From Cristatella mucedo (lineage: Eukaryota; Bryozoa; Phylactolaemata; Cristatellidae), in contig WPIO01000027.1 in assembly GCA_009760855.2 (NCBI GenBank), forward strand, positions 1 through 56,000: a stretch of 56,000 nt of DNA, given 5' to 3'. The notes below the pieces were generated by a model that was not told the origin of the DNA, did not search any database, and worked only from the letters and a program-made list of their open reading frames with translations. Each line of letters begins with the position of its first letter. Position 1 is the stretch's first letter. Shown piece by piece: positions 23,345-36,979 of this stretch. The translations under genes were made by a program, and so were the position numbers.

Positions 23345-23516
23345 GGTGAGCCGTGATGGCACACTAGGTAAGGCGGTTGCTTTCACGACTTCGGTCCCGA
23401 GGTCGTGGGTTCGATTCCTGCGGTAAGCGATTCTGTAGTGCCACTGCAAGCGGTGGTGATAGCCATAAAGGCTCTTCCGTCGCCATACAAAAAGAGACTG
23501 TTTAATCAGCTTGGAT
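23345..23516 (+). mobile_element. tRNA-derived SINE (family 1), best copy, in Ig gene intron 3
   Basis: A-box-like tggcacactaggtaaggcggttgc and B-box gtgggttcgattcctgc head the element. The body is accactgcaagcggtggtgatagcc and the end caaaaagagactgtttaatcagct. This is the clearest reference copy of SINE family 1 in the window. The tRNA-like head lacks a full cloverleaf, so it is not a tRNA gene. Confidence 0.85.
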
Positions 23517-23599
23517 TTATTATTTATTTTATTTAATAAGTTTATTTATATAACTAAGGACCTTTGAAATACTCTACCGAGTGCTAGATCTATGAGCAC

Positions 23600-24718
23600 A
23601 GTCCAAGAATTCTTAGTTGATATCGAAGTTGCTTCCAATTTTTTTGCAGCTTACATGATGGTTTGAAGTAGATGATGCAGACTTTAAGTAGATTTTGTGG
23701 CGTATGCAGTGGTTACAAGTGTGCACGGCCCCCAAAGGCAAAAATAAGCCATCTTCTGCCAAAGGCGACTTTGTTGCTAAGGATTGCATACTTACAAGAT
23801 TGAGAAAAACGATCAGTCTCTTAAACAAGACACTGGCACGCTTCAAATCGTAGTTGCTCAAACGCGATCAATCCGTGTCGTGTGGTGATAAAGTCTTATC
23901 CATCAGACCAATCACCAGTGGAATCTTACAATGCTCTGTTCTCGGTTCTTCGCAGTTATCCATTTATACCGATCCTCTGGTTCTCTCTGGACAATAACTT
24001 CGCTGCTCCGTTCCTACGTTTAAAGACTGTTGGCGAAAGAAGCCTTTGCTCTACGGGTCCTATGCTCTATAACTGCTGACTGTGGCACACCCTATCCAGC
24101 CATCCTGAGTTGTTACTTCCATGCTACTCACTTCCTCGAGAGCCTTCATGACTCAACTTAGCTTCTCACTTTCTCTTTGCTGCATGTGGTTGTGTCTTTT
24201 GGCTACTGTGTGCGTACCGAAAGCCACTTAAGCTGTGAGTGAGCTATATAAAACTCTCAGCGTAATACCCACTTGATCTTTGTGGATTTCTTGTTTTACA
24301 GACAGAGATATGTTAGCAACAATACAAAGGTGCTTAGAAAAGGGCGGCGCTGGAGGGCTGTGCAAATATAGCCCAGGGCACCATGCTCTAATGTTATGAC
24401 AAAGCACCGCCCGTAATAAGCAACTGACTAAGCGCAGAAGATTTTTCCGTTCTGGAGAAGTGCATGTAGCTTAAGGTCCGGTCTGTCAAGCTCCAGGCAA
24501 TGCATCCAGGCGTGGCGTGTCAAGACAAGGGAATGAAGTTCGCTCACCCTTCCTCGATACGATTTCTCCTGACGTGCAATGACTGAGCACAGGGCTTAAA
24601 TACGTGACAAGTGACACGATAGAATTCCTGACAGCCATGGTAACAATCATGCAACAGCCTCTCGCTCAGGCAGTTCAACGGCTCAGATCCGTCGATTGTT
24701 TAATGTTGAAAATAATAG
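23600..24718. other. Intron 3 sequence, nothing recognised
   Basis: Short open frames on both strands (23,613-23,861 and 23,882-24,079) show no domain or splice-bounded structure. Confidence 0.35.
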
Positions 24719-24719
24719 G

Positions 24720-25850
24720 AATTGTGTATAGCGCCATCAGAGAACTAAATCTCTTCTATGCACTTTATTTACATCGCTGCGGAGAAAGGATGGTGATTGT
24801 AAAACATTAACGAGCACAGTTTCAGCACAAAAGTACAATACCCACGGGCCCAGTAAATTTTTCAAGGAACGGGTGCGTTTTTAGATTCGTTTTAAATGCC
24901 GTCAAGTCAGGGAATGTTGGGATGCTAGTCAGGAGTGGGTTCCATGCCATGGGAGCAAACGAACTAAAGTCATGGTCTCAAGAAGACTTAAAGCTATTTG
25001 AACGTGCAGCTAAGTCACTCAAATTTGAAGGTGAAGGGTGACATGATGCATAGCCCAGTTGAGAAGTAATTCGCACTGCTATACCGGTACAAGAGCATGA
25101 AGGGACCGAAATGTCAGTAAAAAATTTAGAAGTCAATACACTACTTGATGGAGAGCCACAACCGGTCGGTGGGAATTTGTGTAATGTGGCAATAGCGAAG
25201 TTCACTATTGACTAGCCTAGCTACAGATTTGTCCATCAATTGCAAATGCCTTATGGCACGGAATACCTGCGAGTAGCGAATTACAGAAGTTGATGCAGGA
25301 TGTCACGAATGCATGGACAAACCTAAAGGTGGGATCATTGTCTAAGTAGGCCCAATTTTTTGCAATGTTACGTAGCTAAAAGTAGGCAGACATAACTGCT
25401 TAGCTGATGTGATCATCTAGTGTAATGTCACATTAGAGGAGGATAATCCGAGTGAGTTCATACGGTTGCAACAGTGATATGCTGCCCGTACCCATTTCGG
25501 GGTTATGTTTCATAATTTTTTTCTGATATTTGGTTTCTTTTGAAAACAGGGTGATTATTTTAGCGTAATTGAATTTAATAACTTGTATAATATACGTGCA
25601 AATTTCAGCAATCTATCCTGAATGGTGCTGAGAGAGTTTGCTGTACGAACAAGCATGGACGAGATGTAACCGTAGGTAAAGCTGTGCACCATCTGCATAA
25701 AGATGAAAGCCAAGATTGTGCTTGGAGATTTAATCTTAAATTGAGAGAGTGTAAATTCAAAAAAAGAAGCCACCGAAGGACAGATCCGTGGATACCTCTT
25801 ACTTTGTAATTCCTCTGAAGGCTGTTGCTCGTTGATACCAACGTACTGAA
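24720..25850 (-). mobile_element. CR1/L2-like LINE fragment (family 1), in Ig gene intron 3
   Basis: The plus strand begins with the reverse complement of the family 3' end (atagcgccatcagagaactaaatctcttctatgcactttattt). Farther in, 25,605-25,841 on the minus strand shows RT-like remnants (GIHGSVLRWL, LCRWCTALPT). Heavily frameshifted; the fragment reaches deeper into the RT than most copies here. Confidence 0.75.
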
Positions 25851-26144
25851 ATCTCTTACTGATATGGGACCAAAACGATGGCAGTTCAGTGTCAGTGATG
25901 CCCAGGCAAGGTTACAGGCGCTTCATGTTTGTTTTAGTATGCTGACCGAAGCATTGTACGTGTTTGCTTTTGCATGCTCGACAACGTTCTTGTCACTGAC
26001 CCTTAAGTATTTAAACTCTCCAGCAGAGCATCTAGATAGAGATGTTGGTACTCGTAGGGTCTTGTGCAAGTGAAATATGATTATAGCTATTGTTATAATG
26101 TGAGCCGACGCGGTTCCGTAAACAAGAGCTCTCGTGGTGCTCGC

Positions 26145-26427
26145 TCAGTAAAGCAGCCTCGATGTCACCGACACTGAATATCTATGCTGACTAAGCTCTC
26201 CCGTTTCTTTCTTCTTTCCATGTAAAAGAGATTGGGTCCAGGAAGGTACTACTTCAGATTGGTCATCCGGTCTCTTCGCTTTCGTCAGTCTTCGCTCAAA
26301 TTCTGAATCGTGCCGAAGCTGTTCCCTTAAGCGCCCGAGAAAGACGCTCCATGATTTGCTGGCACAGGCCACAAAGACCAACAGAAAAAAGAAAAGCGTC
26401 GAAACGGCTAAGAAGCCAGTCGTTTTC
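26145..26427 (-). CDS. Possible alternative exon: membrane anchor and cytoplasmic tail
   Basis: The minus-strand frame reads AVSTLFFFLLVFVACASKSW, then a charged tail of about 75 residues (LREQLRHDSEFERR, LTKAKRPDDQS, HGKKKETGELSQ) and a stop at 26,145. A cttcttag| acceptor at about 26,428 would let Ig gene exon 3 (ending phase 1, G) join as GCC and keep this frame. The result would be signal peptide, one Ig domain, a short hydrophobic segment and a basic tail, a membrane form that skips exons 4-5. The hydrophobic run is only ~16 residues after that acceptor, and the pyrimidine tract is weak. An alternative acceptor upstream (tttgcag|ATAAG) gives a different frame without a clear anchor. Confidence 0.33.
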
Positions 26428-26777
26428 TTTTATTTGCCTCTTATCTGCAAATTACGGTACTGTCATCGTGGCTGGCCAGCGACAAGGGTGGCACGAAAAC
26501 AACTCTCATTCGAGCTTTCTAACTGGTAAATGAGCCCAAGCTTCTATTTCAACCACGGAGGCCGAATCAACTACCGAAATCCTCCTTATTTACTCTCGTG
26601 CACAGGTTCGCGCTACTCATACATCCCGAAGGCCGAGTTGGTCAACGGCTGTTGATCGCTGATCGCTGCAATTCAGCTACTGACGACCCAACCCAGCTTC
26701 AGACATCGGCTGCAAACTTGAGTGACAAAACATGCGTACGTGTGTATGCCTGTCTCACCGTATGCTCACTCTGTACA

Positions 26778-27780
26778 CCTTAAAGAGGACTTCGCTAGTG
26801 TCAAGCAGCTTCTGGGTTCCTTGAAATATGGTGACTATGGCTGGGAGGTCATTGGAGACTTCAAAATGGTGTCATTTCTGATTGATCGCCTGAGCCGTTT
26901 CACGAAGTTTTATTGTTTTCTTTGTCTATGGGACAGACAGTACACTAATGCTCACTATCACAACACCCACTAGCCACATTAGATAGATCTCTCAATAGGG
27001 AAGAACAACAATAGCTAACTCTATAGTCATAGCTGGGGCTGATACGACTACTTAACGTCAAATTTGGCCTCATAAAGTGATTTGTTACTACTCCAGACAA
27101 TGAATCAGTAGTTTTCAAGGACCTCCAAAAAGTTTCCCATAGCTGTCACGGGCAAAGGTCACGGCTGGTATTCTCGCCATGCCAAAGCTAAATAAGATAG
27201 TCCCACGTGAAAACTTTGCTCGGCAGCTTTACAGAACGGTCAGATTAGATTGAAACTGTTTCTTTGCAGTGGTTTGCGGATTTCTGGTAAATCGTAAAGC
27301 TTACACTATGAGCAGTTCGTTCATGCTCTAACTATGAATTAATGCCAAATTGCGAGGCAGAATGTCCTTCCAATTTCATATCCTTGATACTCATCCTGAA
27401 AAATTGAACAATAACATGGGAGCTTACTCCAAGAAGCAAGTCGAACGCTTTCACCAGGATATACTGAACATCGAACGTCGTTACCAAGGACAGTATAACA
27501 AAAAATGATGGGAAAATATGTCTGTGGGCTTCTTTCTTCGAGTGCAATTTGAAGTGTAGCCCCAAACCTAGATCACTAACTTATTTAAAACCCTTTATAG
27601 TGGTCACTTTTGCATGACTGCAGAGTAAATATGTGGTAATACGTGATGATACGTGATTCAATTGCTTTTCTTTCTGGCTAAATACGAACGACAAGATGCT
27701 AATCTGTCAGTTTTCTCGTGGTTATTTTGAAGTTAAATACTCTCCTGGTCACAAAAAGCAACGTTCATAGAAAAATATTC
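26778..27780 (+). mobile_element. Relic of a repeated ERFHQDI-motif protein family, copy 1 (intron 3)
   Basis: Plus-strand translation pieces: EDFASVKQLLGSLKYGDYGW with EVIGDFKMVSFL (26,786-26,880), FYCFLCLWD (about 26,907), MSFQFHILDTHPEKLNNNMG (about 27,360-27,420), and VERFHQDILNIERRYQGQY (27,440-27,496). They occur in the order known from a multicopy protein family common in invertebrate genomes, with a CxFCLWD element, MSLKxHxLxxHL and then ERFHQDI..xERRYQG. Many stops and frameshifts interrupt it. I do not know an established name for the encoded element. Confidence 0.65.
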
Positions 27781-28084
27781 CCATTGTCTATGCATCTGAG
27801 TCACAAACAACTAGGAAATAGCACGTACGCAAATAATTGGGATGGTTAGTGTTAAATTCATCCCCCAAAGATTAAATTTGATTTTCAACTTAATTTCTCT
27901 GCCCTATAATGACAGTTACCCAAGTCCTATCATGGTAGCAAATGTAAAATGCCTAGCTCATATCACAGATAGTATCAAGAAAAACGCTTTTACCATAGAA
28001 TGGGAAGAGATAATCACCTTTAAGTACGTAAAGTAGCCTTAACGCAAGACGTCCAGCAAGAATAAGGCCACACTCCCATTTAGC

Positions 28085-29036
28085 CATTCAGCTAACCTAC
28101 TAGTTATGGACAAACTAAGTGTGATTCAGAAATTTAAAATTCTAACGCTCAAAATTGGCTCTTCCAGCATATCTTTTTTTTAATCTGCACACAATCTAGG
28201 TGTCCTATTCCAAACTGACCTTTCATTAGGCGACCACATTAGCTCTACAGTCAATTCTGCATACTTTCAGCTAAATAACATGTAGATGCACCAACTTGTT
28301 TAAGGAGGGGTAGCCACATCTAAATTAGTACATGCATTTGCGACATCTCATCACGACTTCTGTAGCTCACTGCTTGCGGTTCTACCTGCCTGTTTAATCA
28401 GGCGCTAACAACTGGAGCAAAACTCTGCAGCTAGGCTTGTCTGTCGTGAGCATCGCAGTTGCCACATCACACCACTTCTCGCCTACCTGCACTGGCTTCC
28501 AGTCAAGCAGCTCATCGACGTCAAGGTTCTGTCACTCACTTGTAGGTTCCTTCATTCTTTGGCTCCAGCCTACCTATTAGATCTACTCCCCCACCAGGCT
28601 AAGCGTCGAACCACTCGCTTTTCGGAATCTAATCAATTACTTATACCTCGTACGAACCTCAGATCTTTTGGAGACAGTGCCTCTTGTTCGTTTGGCCCCA
28701 AAGCCTGGAACTCACTTCCGACTGGCGTCACGACATCCCTTAGTTGACCAGATTAAGAAAAAAGCTGAAAACGCGTCGATTTATCAAGAATTTAGTAGTT
28801 CCATGTAATTCGTCTTTTGTATGCTTATGCGTGCTGACACTGTGCATGCTGCCACTAACATATTTGCATGCGGACCCTGTGCATTTCACCTCTAACCATG
28901 TTTTGCTTGCTACCGTTGAGTTTGCTATCACCAACCATGCGATCATGCTTCCTTTGCAGCAAATATAAAGTGCCTAGAAAGAGAAAGAGATTAGGTTTTC
29001 TGGCAGCGCTATAAGAAATTTATTATTACTATTATT
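28085..29036 (+). mobile_element. CR1/L2-like LINE fragment (family 1), plus-strand copy (intron 3)
   Basis: RT C-terminal pieces include HWLPVKQLIDVKVLSLT, LAPAYLLDLLPHQAKRRTTR, FSESNQLLIPRTNLRSFG and GPKAWNSLPTGV. The 3' UTR is ttgcagcaaatataaagtgcctagaaagagaaagagattaggtt and the tail is ttattattactattatt. It is the only sizeable family-1 copy in plus orientation and shows the complete 3' end, used here as reference. Confidence 0.88.
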
Positions 29037-29524
29037 CCTGTTGTAGTTATTTCTCACAGGCCTGTACCTGCGTAAGTCAACGAATAACAAATAGGGTCTC
29101 TAGTCGCAGACCAAAGCAGCAGCCTTTCTTGCAACTCGGCAACCAATTACAATTAAATGCCTTACATATGCATGCACACCTGGACGCAGACATTGGGCGC
29201 TTACAGTAAGTGGCCATTTAAACCCAGTGACAGCTAGCAGGAGAGTAACAGTTTCGAAAGATCTATGGGTAGCTCTCTGCTCAGGGAAAATCAGAGGTTA
29301 TGTGATCGTACCCCCAATAGAGGAAAAATGGGCCAACCCATCCCTCTTCCCGCTCAGTCCTATGGCAGTAGACTTTTGCTTATTTTCCACTTCATATTGA
29401 TTGTAATCAGTCAATAAAAAATTTGCAATAAACGTGATAGCAGTTACTTTGTCAACTAGTAAGCCTTTAGCACGTGAGCTTCTGCAGTTTCGCGGCAGAG
29501 CTCTGATCTCCGACACCACGGTAC

Positions 29525-29617
29525 CTGCGATCTTAAGCTTGAACTGCTGCGTTGCGATGATTTCTCGTCCTCGCTGCACTTCGCACTGATACACGCCAGC
29601 CTGAGCTATTGACTGGA
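29525..29617 (-). CDS. Ig gene exon 3: end of Ig domain 1
   Basis: The acceptor tttttttgtttgcag|TC has an excellent pyrimidine tract; the donor is GCAG|GTACCG. The 93-nt exon is phase 1 to phase 1. After joining exon 2 it reads LQSIAQAGVYQCEVQRGREI, then QQFKLKIA. AGVYQCEV is the textbook F-strand motif (D/AxGxYxC) and supplies the second disulphide cysteine for domain 1. It splits the first Ig domain from exon 2 by an intron of about 5 kb. Frames beyond the donor run on without a domain. Confidence 0.83.
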
Positions 29618-30559
29618 CTGCAAACAAAAAAACCGAGAATGATAAATTTCACAGCTAGACTTTAAAGCCTCCGTAAACGCAGCAAGGCAAAAGCTCGACT
29701 ATAATTGAGGACAATCACCGAGCAACGGCAAATCGCAGCCAATTGGACGCCAATTATGTACTTGAAATTATGACATTAGTTAACTAAAAGCGGGCCACGC
29801 TGGTGCCTAAGAAGCTCTATTGGTTACCGGTGTAACATGGTACGAATTATTACAGCATGAGAAACCCGGGCTGGCTCTTAAAAATGGTCAAACCCACTGC
29901 CATATTACCAACGTGTTAGGAATGTTAGAGTCCACTTTGAAAACTTTGATTGCCTAATTCTGGTCGGCTAGTAGATAAGCCGAGTGGCAACTCTTTATTC
30001 CTGCCACCTAAGTATTTTCGCTCTAACCACCTTGCACCCTACTCTAACTGATTTCGGAGACAGTAACGCGGAAACAACATGATTTTACCCAAGCAGCCGC
30101 TGTTTGGCTACAACTCACCGCAGTTCTCTAGCAAAATGAAAATAATTAAAAGCATCTTTTGTTGGATACAAATTCCATGCGGCTTTTAATTACACCAGCG
30201 TTCACTTCCCTTGAGTCTAAAATCTCGCACATTCTTAGCGAGCTTTATCATCATCGCAACGTCGTGCCTGTTACAGGCTAAACGTGACATTAGCATCAAA
30301 GTCCAGAAATTGTGGTCGGATTTGCTTACGAAAGAGTAATAAACGACCGTAAATAATACAAATTTTTACTAGCTATTAGTTTTAATCTAATTCTTTATGC
30401 TTAAGAAGTACGGACACTGGCCATTCTACCCTACGAACTTGGCTTTTTTGTCTTAGGGGTAGCATTTAACTTAAAATTAGCCAATTTCTGATAGGAAAAC
30501 TGACCAATGTGCGTATTTATTATTCACAATAAGCAAGAAAGATGTGCAAATTAATCAAT

Positions 30560-31520
30560 AATAACATGAATTTAATGTAGTTGTATAAAAATGGCCGCTC
30601 GAAAGTTTTCGGAAATTAGTAGATGCTCTAGATTTGCGGATGCATTGCAAACCTTTTTTCACAAAAAGTCCACAAACATGGCCTAAAGCCCCGCAAACAT
30701 AGTCCCAGATCAATTTCGTCATGCGTCCTTGGTAAGAGCGTTCAAAGTCTAGCATATCCCAGTGAAAGCATTCGGCGTTCCTCCTTAGATTAGGCTCGGC
30801 GTCCCCGTTGAAATCAAGATGAGTAATTTTGAAATTTTGAACTTTGAGGGACACTATACCTCCAATTTAGGTATAATTCCTTATCGGGGCCTGAACCAGC
30901 TGCTCATAGTTTCATGCTGGCGATTGACCAGAAATTCTCGAACCAGTTGCAGTAAAGCCTTCCCAAGCCGCTTTCTTCGTTCTTTTCAGATTCGTGGCGA
31001 ATCCTTCACGCTGAAAGATCTGAGGCCCCGCGAAGATGCCAGCTTTGACCTTTGCCTGCGAAAGCTATGGGAAGATATCTTGGAGCTACTTGGAATCTGC
31101 CAACTCACCGTCTATAGCCATGGAAAGTCATTAGATGGTGCCTAAGCCGATGTGCAGTGGTTGCAGCAGCACTTTCCGAGGGTCTTTTAGCGGCTCACAC
31201 TCGATGCTGTTCTTTCCTAATGATGACTCTGCCTAATTTAGCCAGTCCGTTTTGCAATAGTTTACCCTGGTTTACAGGCTGTCCCATCGGCAAAGTAAGC
31301 ATGTAACTTTATTAAACTGCCTTGGAGGACCTTCAATAATGACATCATTTTGAAGACTCCAATGACCTTTCAGCCATTGTACAGAGTTAGCATACGGAGA
31401 GACGGTTATTTGTTACCGTCATGATGGAGAATGGCTTTGAGGCTCCTGAATGAACTGTCTGTAGATAGACACCATTCGTTCGGGTTAGAGGTAATTCCAA
31501 TAGACTTAAACATACTAACT
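30560..31520 (-). mobile_element. Relic of the ERFHQDI-motif protein family, copy 3 (intron 2), best preserved
   Basis: Minus-strand pieces in order: GHWSLQND region matching copy 1 at DNA level (plus 31,340-31,375), VLLQPLHIGLG (about 31,175), AKVKAGIFAGPQIFQ (about 31,035), EGFATNLKRTKKAAWEGF (about 30,970), SLKVQNFKITHLDFNG (about 30,830), and AECFHWDMLDFERSYQGRM (30,717-30,775) with LIWDYVCGAL. This follows the family order over several hundred residues. Frameshifts and stops show it is a pseudogene or dead element. Confidence 0.7.
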
Positions 31521-32902
<1,382 letters not shown>

Positions 32903-32924
32903 TGTTCATCCATCTATATATATT

Positions 32925-33645
32925 GGCCTGTCGTTCCGGGCTTAGCGGTTCGTCCGCCTGGATGTGCTGCCAGTGGCTGCTGCAAGAAGTCGTGCATACC
33001 CCGGGACGGTTACCAGCTGCCGCCTATACCGTACGGAGGCAGAGACCGTTTACCACGTGCTGAGCCACACTGTCGGCCGAAGCTGCGTGCAATCACGGCC
33101 CGACACAACCTGGTTCTGGGCAGCCTAATCGGAGCTCTTTCGGCAACCTCGCTCACTTGCATGACGGCTGGCCGCGAAACTCTCGCTTGCCTGTTGTCCG
33201 GCTCTCAAGTCGTACCTAGTGATGGACAACCGATAGACGACCGAAGTGGTAATCGTCAATGTGACGGTGCCGTGCGACGGCAGCGATGATTCCCCGGCGG
33301 CGGTGGCCCGGAACAAGATCAATAAGTATGCGGCCATTGCCCGGTCTTTCCTGGCCGCTGGTTACCGGACGGCAGTAGTAATGCCCTTCATGGTCGGAGC
33401 TCTCGGCAGCCGGTGGCCATAGAGTGACGCTTACCTGGCAGACGTTGGCATCCCACGCGTGGAGAGAAGGGCATTGAGGCGGCACTTCGTCCCCAACGCC
33501 ATTACCGGCTCGGAAGCCGTAAGGTCCCTGTTTCTGAACAGGGAGGCCCGGGTAGCAACCCCCCCCCCCGACCCCCGGCAGGGCAGGGCACCGCCGGCGA
33601 ATGTGTGTATGCATGTTAAACATTTCAATAAATCTTACATATATA
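32925..33645 (+). mobile_element. R2-like retrotransposon, 3' fragment (third copy, Ig gene intron 2)
   Basis: Plus-strand pieces match the C-terminal part of the copies at 510-4,090 and 13,935-17,515. A knuckle-like segment CRLYRTEAETVYHVLSH (about 33,019-33,070) is followed by the endonuclease region VVIVNVTVPCDGS (about 33,244), NKINKYAAIARSFLAAGYR (about 33,312) and FMVGALG (about 33,388). The last coding part ends near 33,600, followed by a short 3' UTR with aataaa at 33,629-33,634. Sequence is clearly diverged from the two duplicated copies, so this is a separate insertion or another subfamily. The 5' truncation is just after a CT microsatellite and the 3' end abuts a TA/TG microsatellite. 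Confidence 0.75.
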
Positions 33646-33648
33646 TAT

Positions 33649-33672
33649 CTTATATATATATATATATATGTG

Positions 33673-33742
<70 letters not shown>

Positions 33743-33752
33743 CGCGTGTGTA

Positions 33753-33819
<67 letters not shown>

Positions 33820-33856
33820 GTGTGTGTGTGTGTGTCTGTGGGCGTGCGTGAGTGCG

Positions 33857-33953
<97 letters not shown>
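33649..33953. repeat. (TA)n-(TG)n compound microsatellite, about 300 bp
   Basis: TA run followed by long TG runs broken by tgttcgcgtg, tgtatgtatg, tctgtgggcgtgcgtgagtgcgtcc. Explains the Cys/Val and His/Thr pseudo-ORFs here. Confidence 0.97.
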
Positions 33954-33955
<2 letters not shown>

Positions 33956-34104
33956 TCTTAAATTATGTCCATAAATAAGTATTGACCAAGAAGGACCCAT
34001 CAGTGCTACAACCGCTTGGCATAAAAATTGATCATTTTCTTCCAGTCTGGCGAACCCTAACTCCTGATCTAAAATTGGTCAAATGGCTTATTTTGGATTG
34101 AATA

Positions 34105-34200
34105 ACTATGATGACCCGGGAGTTAAGGTGATCGCCAAGTAAGTGAGCCCGCAGAGTTATTGGGTTCAATTTCCCGCATCTCAAAATGTTTAAGAAATTG
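34105..34200 (+). mobile_element. Possible degraded tRNA-derived SINE head
   Basis: gacccgggagttaaggtgatcgcc resembles the A-box half, and attgggttcaatttcccgcatc the B box. The rest of the element is not evident. Confidence 0.4.
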
Positions 34201-34627
34201 GCACTTCCGGGCTAGGCACATTCCATTGTTTCGTCTGCGGAAGGGGAAGGAACTTTCAAGGATAACGTAATGCAGCATGTTGGCCTTTTGATGGTGGTGC
34301 ACAGCACTCTCTACGTCGCAGATACTTTTGCTTTCAATTCCCTGTCAAGCGCAAGAAGCAAGCATCCAAAACTACGTTTGATTCCCGTATCATCAAGATG
34401 TGTGTGCGTTATGTATTAATTGCCGCTCTATTGACTTGTTAAAGCCCGAAACTCTACCACCATGAGAGCGACTGTTTCAGTTCAATTTAAGTGGTCATAG
34501 ACATGCATTTTGCACGCTTACCTCTGCATCCGCATATGTGTGCTGTCTATACGTACAAGCATTTTAACAATATTAGAGCCAATGGCGATCAGTGCGATTT
34601 CAGGAGGGGTGTCTACAAGTTACTTAC

Positions 34628-34852
34628 GCTTTGCTGTTAGCACCGTAGCAGTTTGATTGTATTCCATGGTATACAAGTCTACCCAACTGTCCTCCACGTC
34701 TCCAAAAACAGCGAATACAGAATATTTTGATGGGTTGTCTTCTTCAACTTTTTTCCACAAAACCACGTCACCGAACTCGAGATTGGCCACAGAGTAGTCG
34801 CACGTCAAGTGTACCGTAGCTCCTATTACAGACGTCAACTCCGCCCTGGTCA
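34628..34852 (-). CDS. Ig gene exon 2: main part of Ig domain 1
   Basis: The acceptor ctttgcag|TG and donor AAAGC|GTAAGTAA bound a 225-nt exon, phase 1 at both ends. With the G of exon 1 it reads VTRAELTSVIGATVHLTCDY, FGDVVLWKKVEEDNP, then TMEYNQTATVLTAK. Features of an Ig V/I domain are the B-strand Cys (HLTCDY), the C-strand Trp (VVLWKK) 17 residues on, and an E-strand-like segment before exon 3 supplies the F-strand Cys. One N-glycosylation sequon (NQT). The strong consensus donor GTAAGT and the phase fit make the exon very likely real. Confidence 0.87.
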
Positions 34853-34997
34853 CTGCAAAGTGTAAGTACTGCTTGAAGACAAGAATTCCTTCAAATGCAT
34901 AGAAAAAACTAAGCCAAAAATTACAAGTTTTCATTGAATTTGTCACTTTCGCTTGCCAGTGTCGCGAAAACACTACGCACAGACGACCCCTAGTCAA

Positions 34998-36223
<1,226 letters not shown>

Positions 36224-36423
36224 TCGAGGAAGCGGAAGCGACCAGCGCGGTGCTGGTCGAGAAACTTCACCGAACCCCACTCGCCGCTTGTCGCAGCCTG
36301 AGGAATTGATTCAACTTCGATGCTGGAAGGAACTTCTGAACTCGCGCTGATCCAAGTGAATCGGTATAGCTGAAGAATGCATACCTTTCGCAGTGCGTGT
36401 CACGTGTCGCGCATCTTGCTTAC

Positions 36424-36478
36424 CTCGAATGGTCAGACTGGTCGAGCACAGCAGGACAAGAAGCAGAGCTGCCGCCAT
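36424..36478 (-). CDS. Ig gene exon 1: start codon and signal peptide
   Basis: The ATG (minus, 36,478-36,476) has a good context (gtccATGG) and encodes MAAALLLVLLCSTSLTIR, a typical short secretory signal peptide. The exon ends CGAG|GTAAGC, a near-consensus donor, in phase 1, exactly matching the phase-1 start of exon 2. This supports the start choice. A TATA-like box lies about 80 nt upstream, and the short 5' UTR is rich in GGC triplets. Confidence 0.7.
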
Positions 36479-36557
36479 GGACGGCACGGGCTGGACGACA
36501 AAGGTCTGCGCTGAGAAGGCCGCCGCCGCTGCTGCCGCCGCCGCAGAATGTGCCGGC

Positions 36558-36565
36558 TCTAAATA
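36558..36565 (-). promoter_or_regulatory. TATA-like box of the Ig gene
   Basis: The minus strand reads TATTTAGA in an otherwise GC-rich stretch, 80 nt before the exon 1 ATG. Transcription would start near 36,530. Confidence 0.4.
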
Positions 36566-36770
36566 GGGCCCGTTCAGCTTATTGGAGGATGGATATCCGC
36601 ACTTAAGTAGCCATTAAACCATTACTCCGTCGCAAGCGTGCTTCCCAGCGCCATGCGCTCGAAGGGCCATACGCTCGTCTTCTGAGATTAATGCCTCCTT
36701 TCATGGGTTAAAGCCGTTCTTTTAACTTGTGCTTGTGCCCGATCCACAGCGAAGAAATTAATGTACTCAC

Positions 36771-36816
36771 CTGTAGCTCTTCCTCTCTTGGTCCAAAAGA
36801 GTGCAAGATTGTCCAT
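36771..36816 (-). CDS. Possible alternative first exon
   Basis: A strong donor TACAG|GTGAGT closes a minus-strand frame with an in-frame ATG, giving MDNLALFWTKRGRAT in phase 1, the phase needed for Ig gene exon 2. The frame is open further upstream (to about 36,930), so it could also be an internal or 5' UTR exon. The peptide is not a signal sequence. It may instead be chance or belong to another transcript. Confidence 0.25.
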
Positions 36817-36979
36817 GCCCAGCTCGCTAACCGTCGTTTTTAATAGTGTGCTTGAAGGGAAAAGAGGAGCTTTTCTGTTCTTCCTTCTCTTCCTCGTCAC
36901 TGCTGTTTTGGCAGCGCACTCTTGCAACGCACTCTTTCGGCAGCTCGTGTAGTCAGCGAGGTCAAACGACCTCGACCTG

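Noticed and set aside
23345-23420. tRNA gene
   Set aside because: A- and B-box-like sequences are present, but no complete cloverleaf; the segment continues into a body repeated at least six more times, so it is a SINE head.
33459-34000. Open frames of alternating Cys-Val or Thr-His
   Set aside because: Translations of the TG/CA microsatellite.
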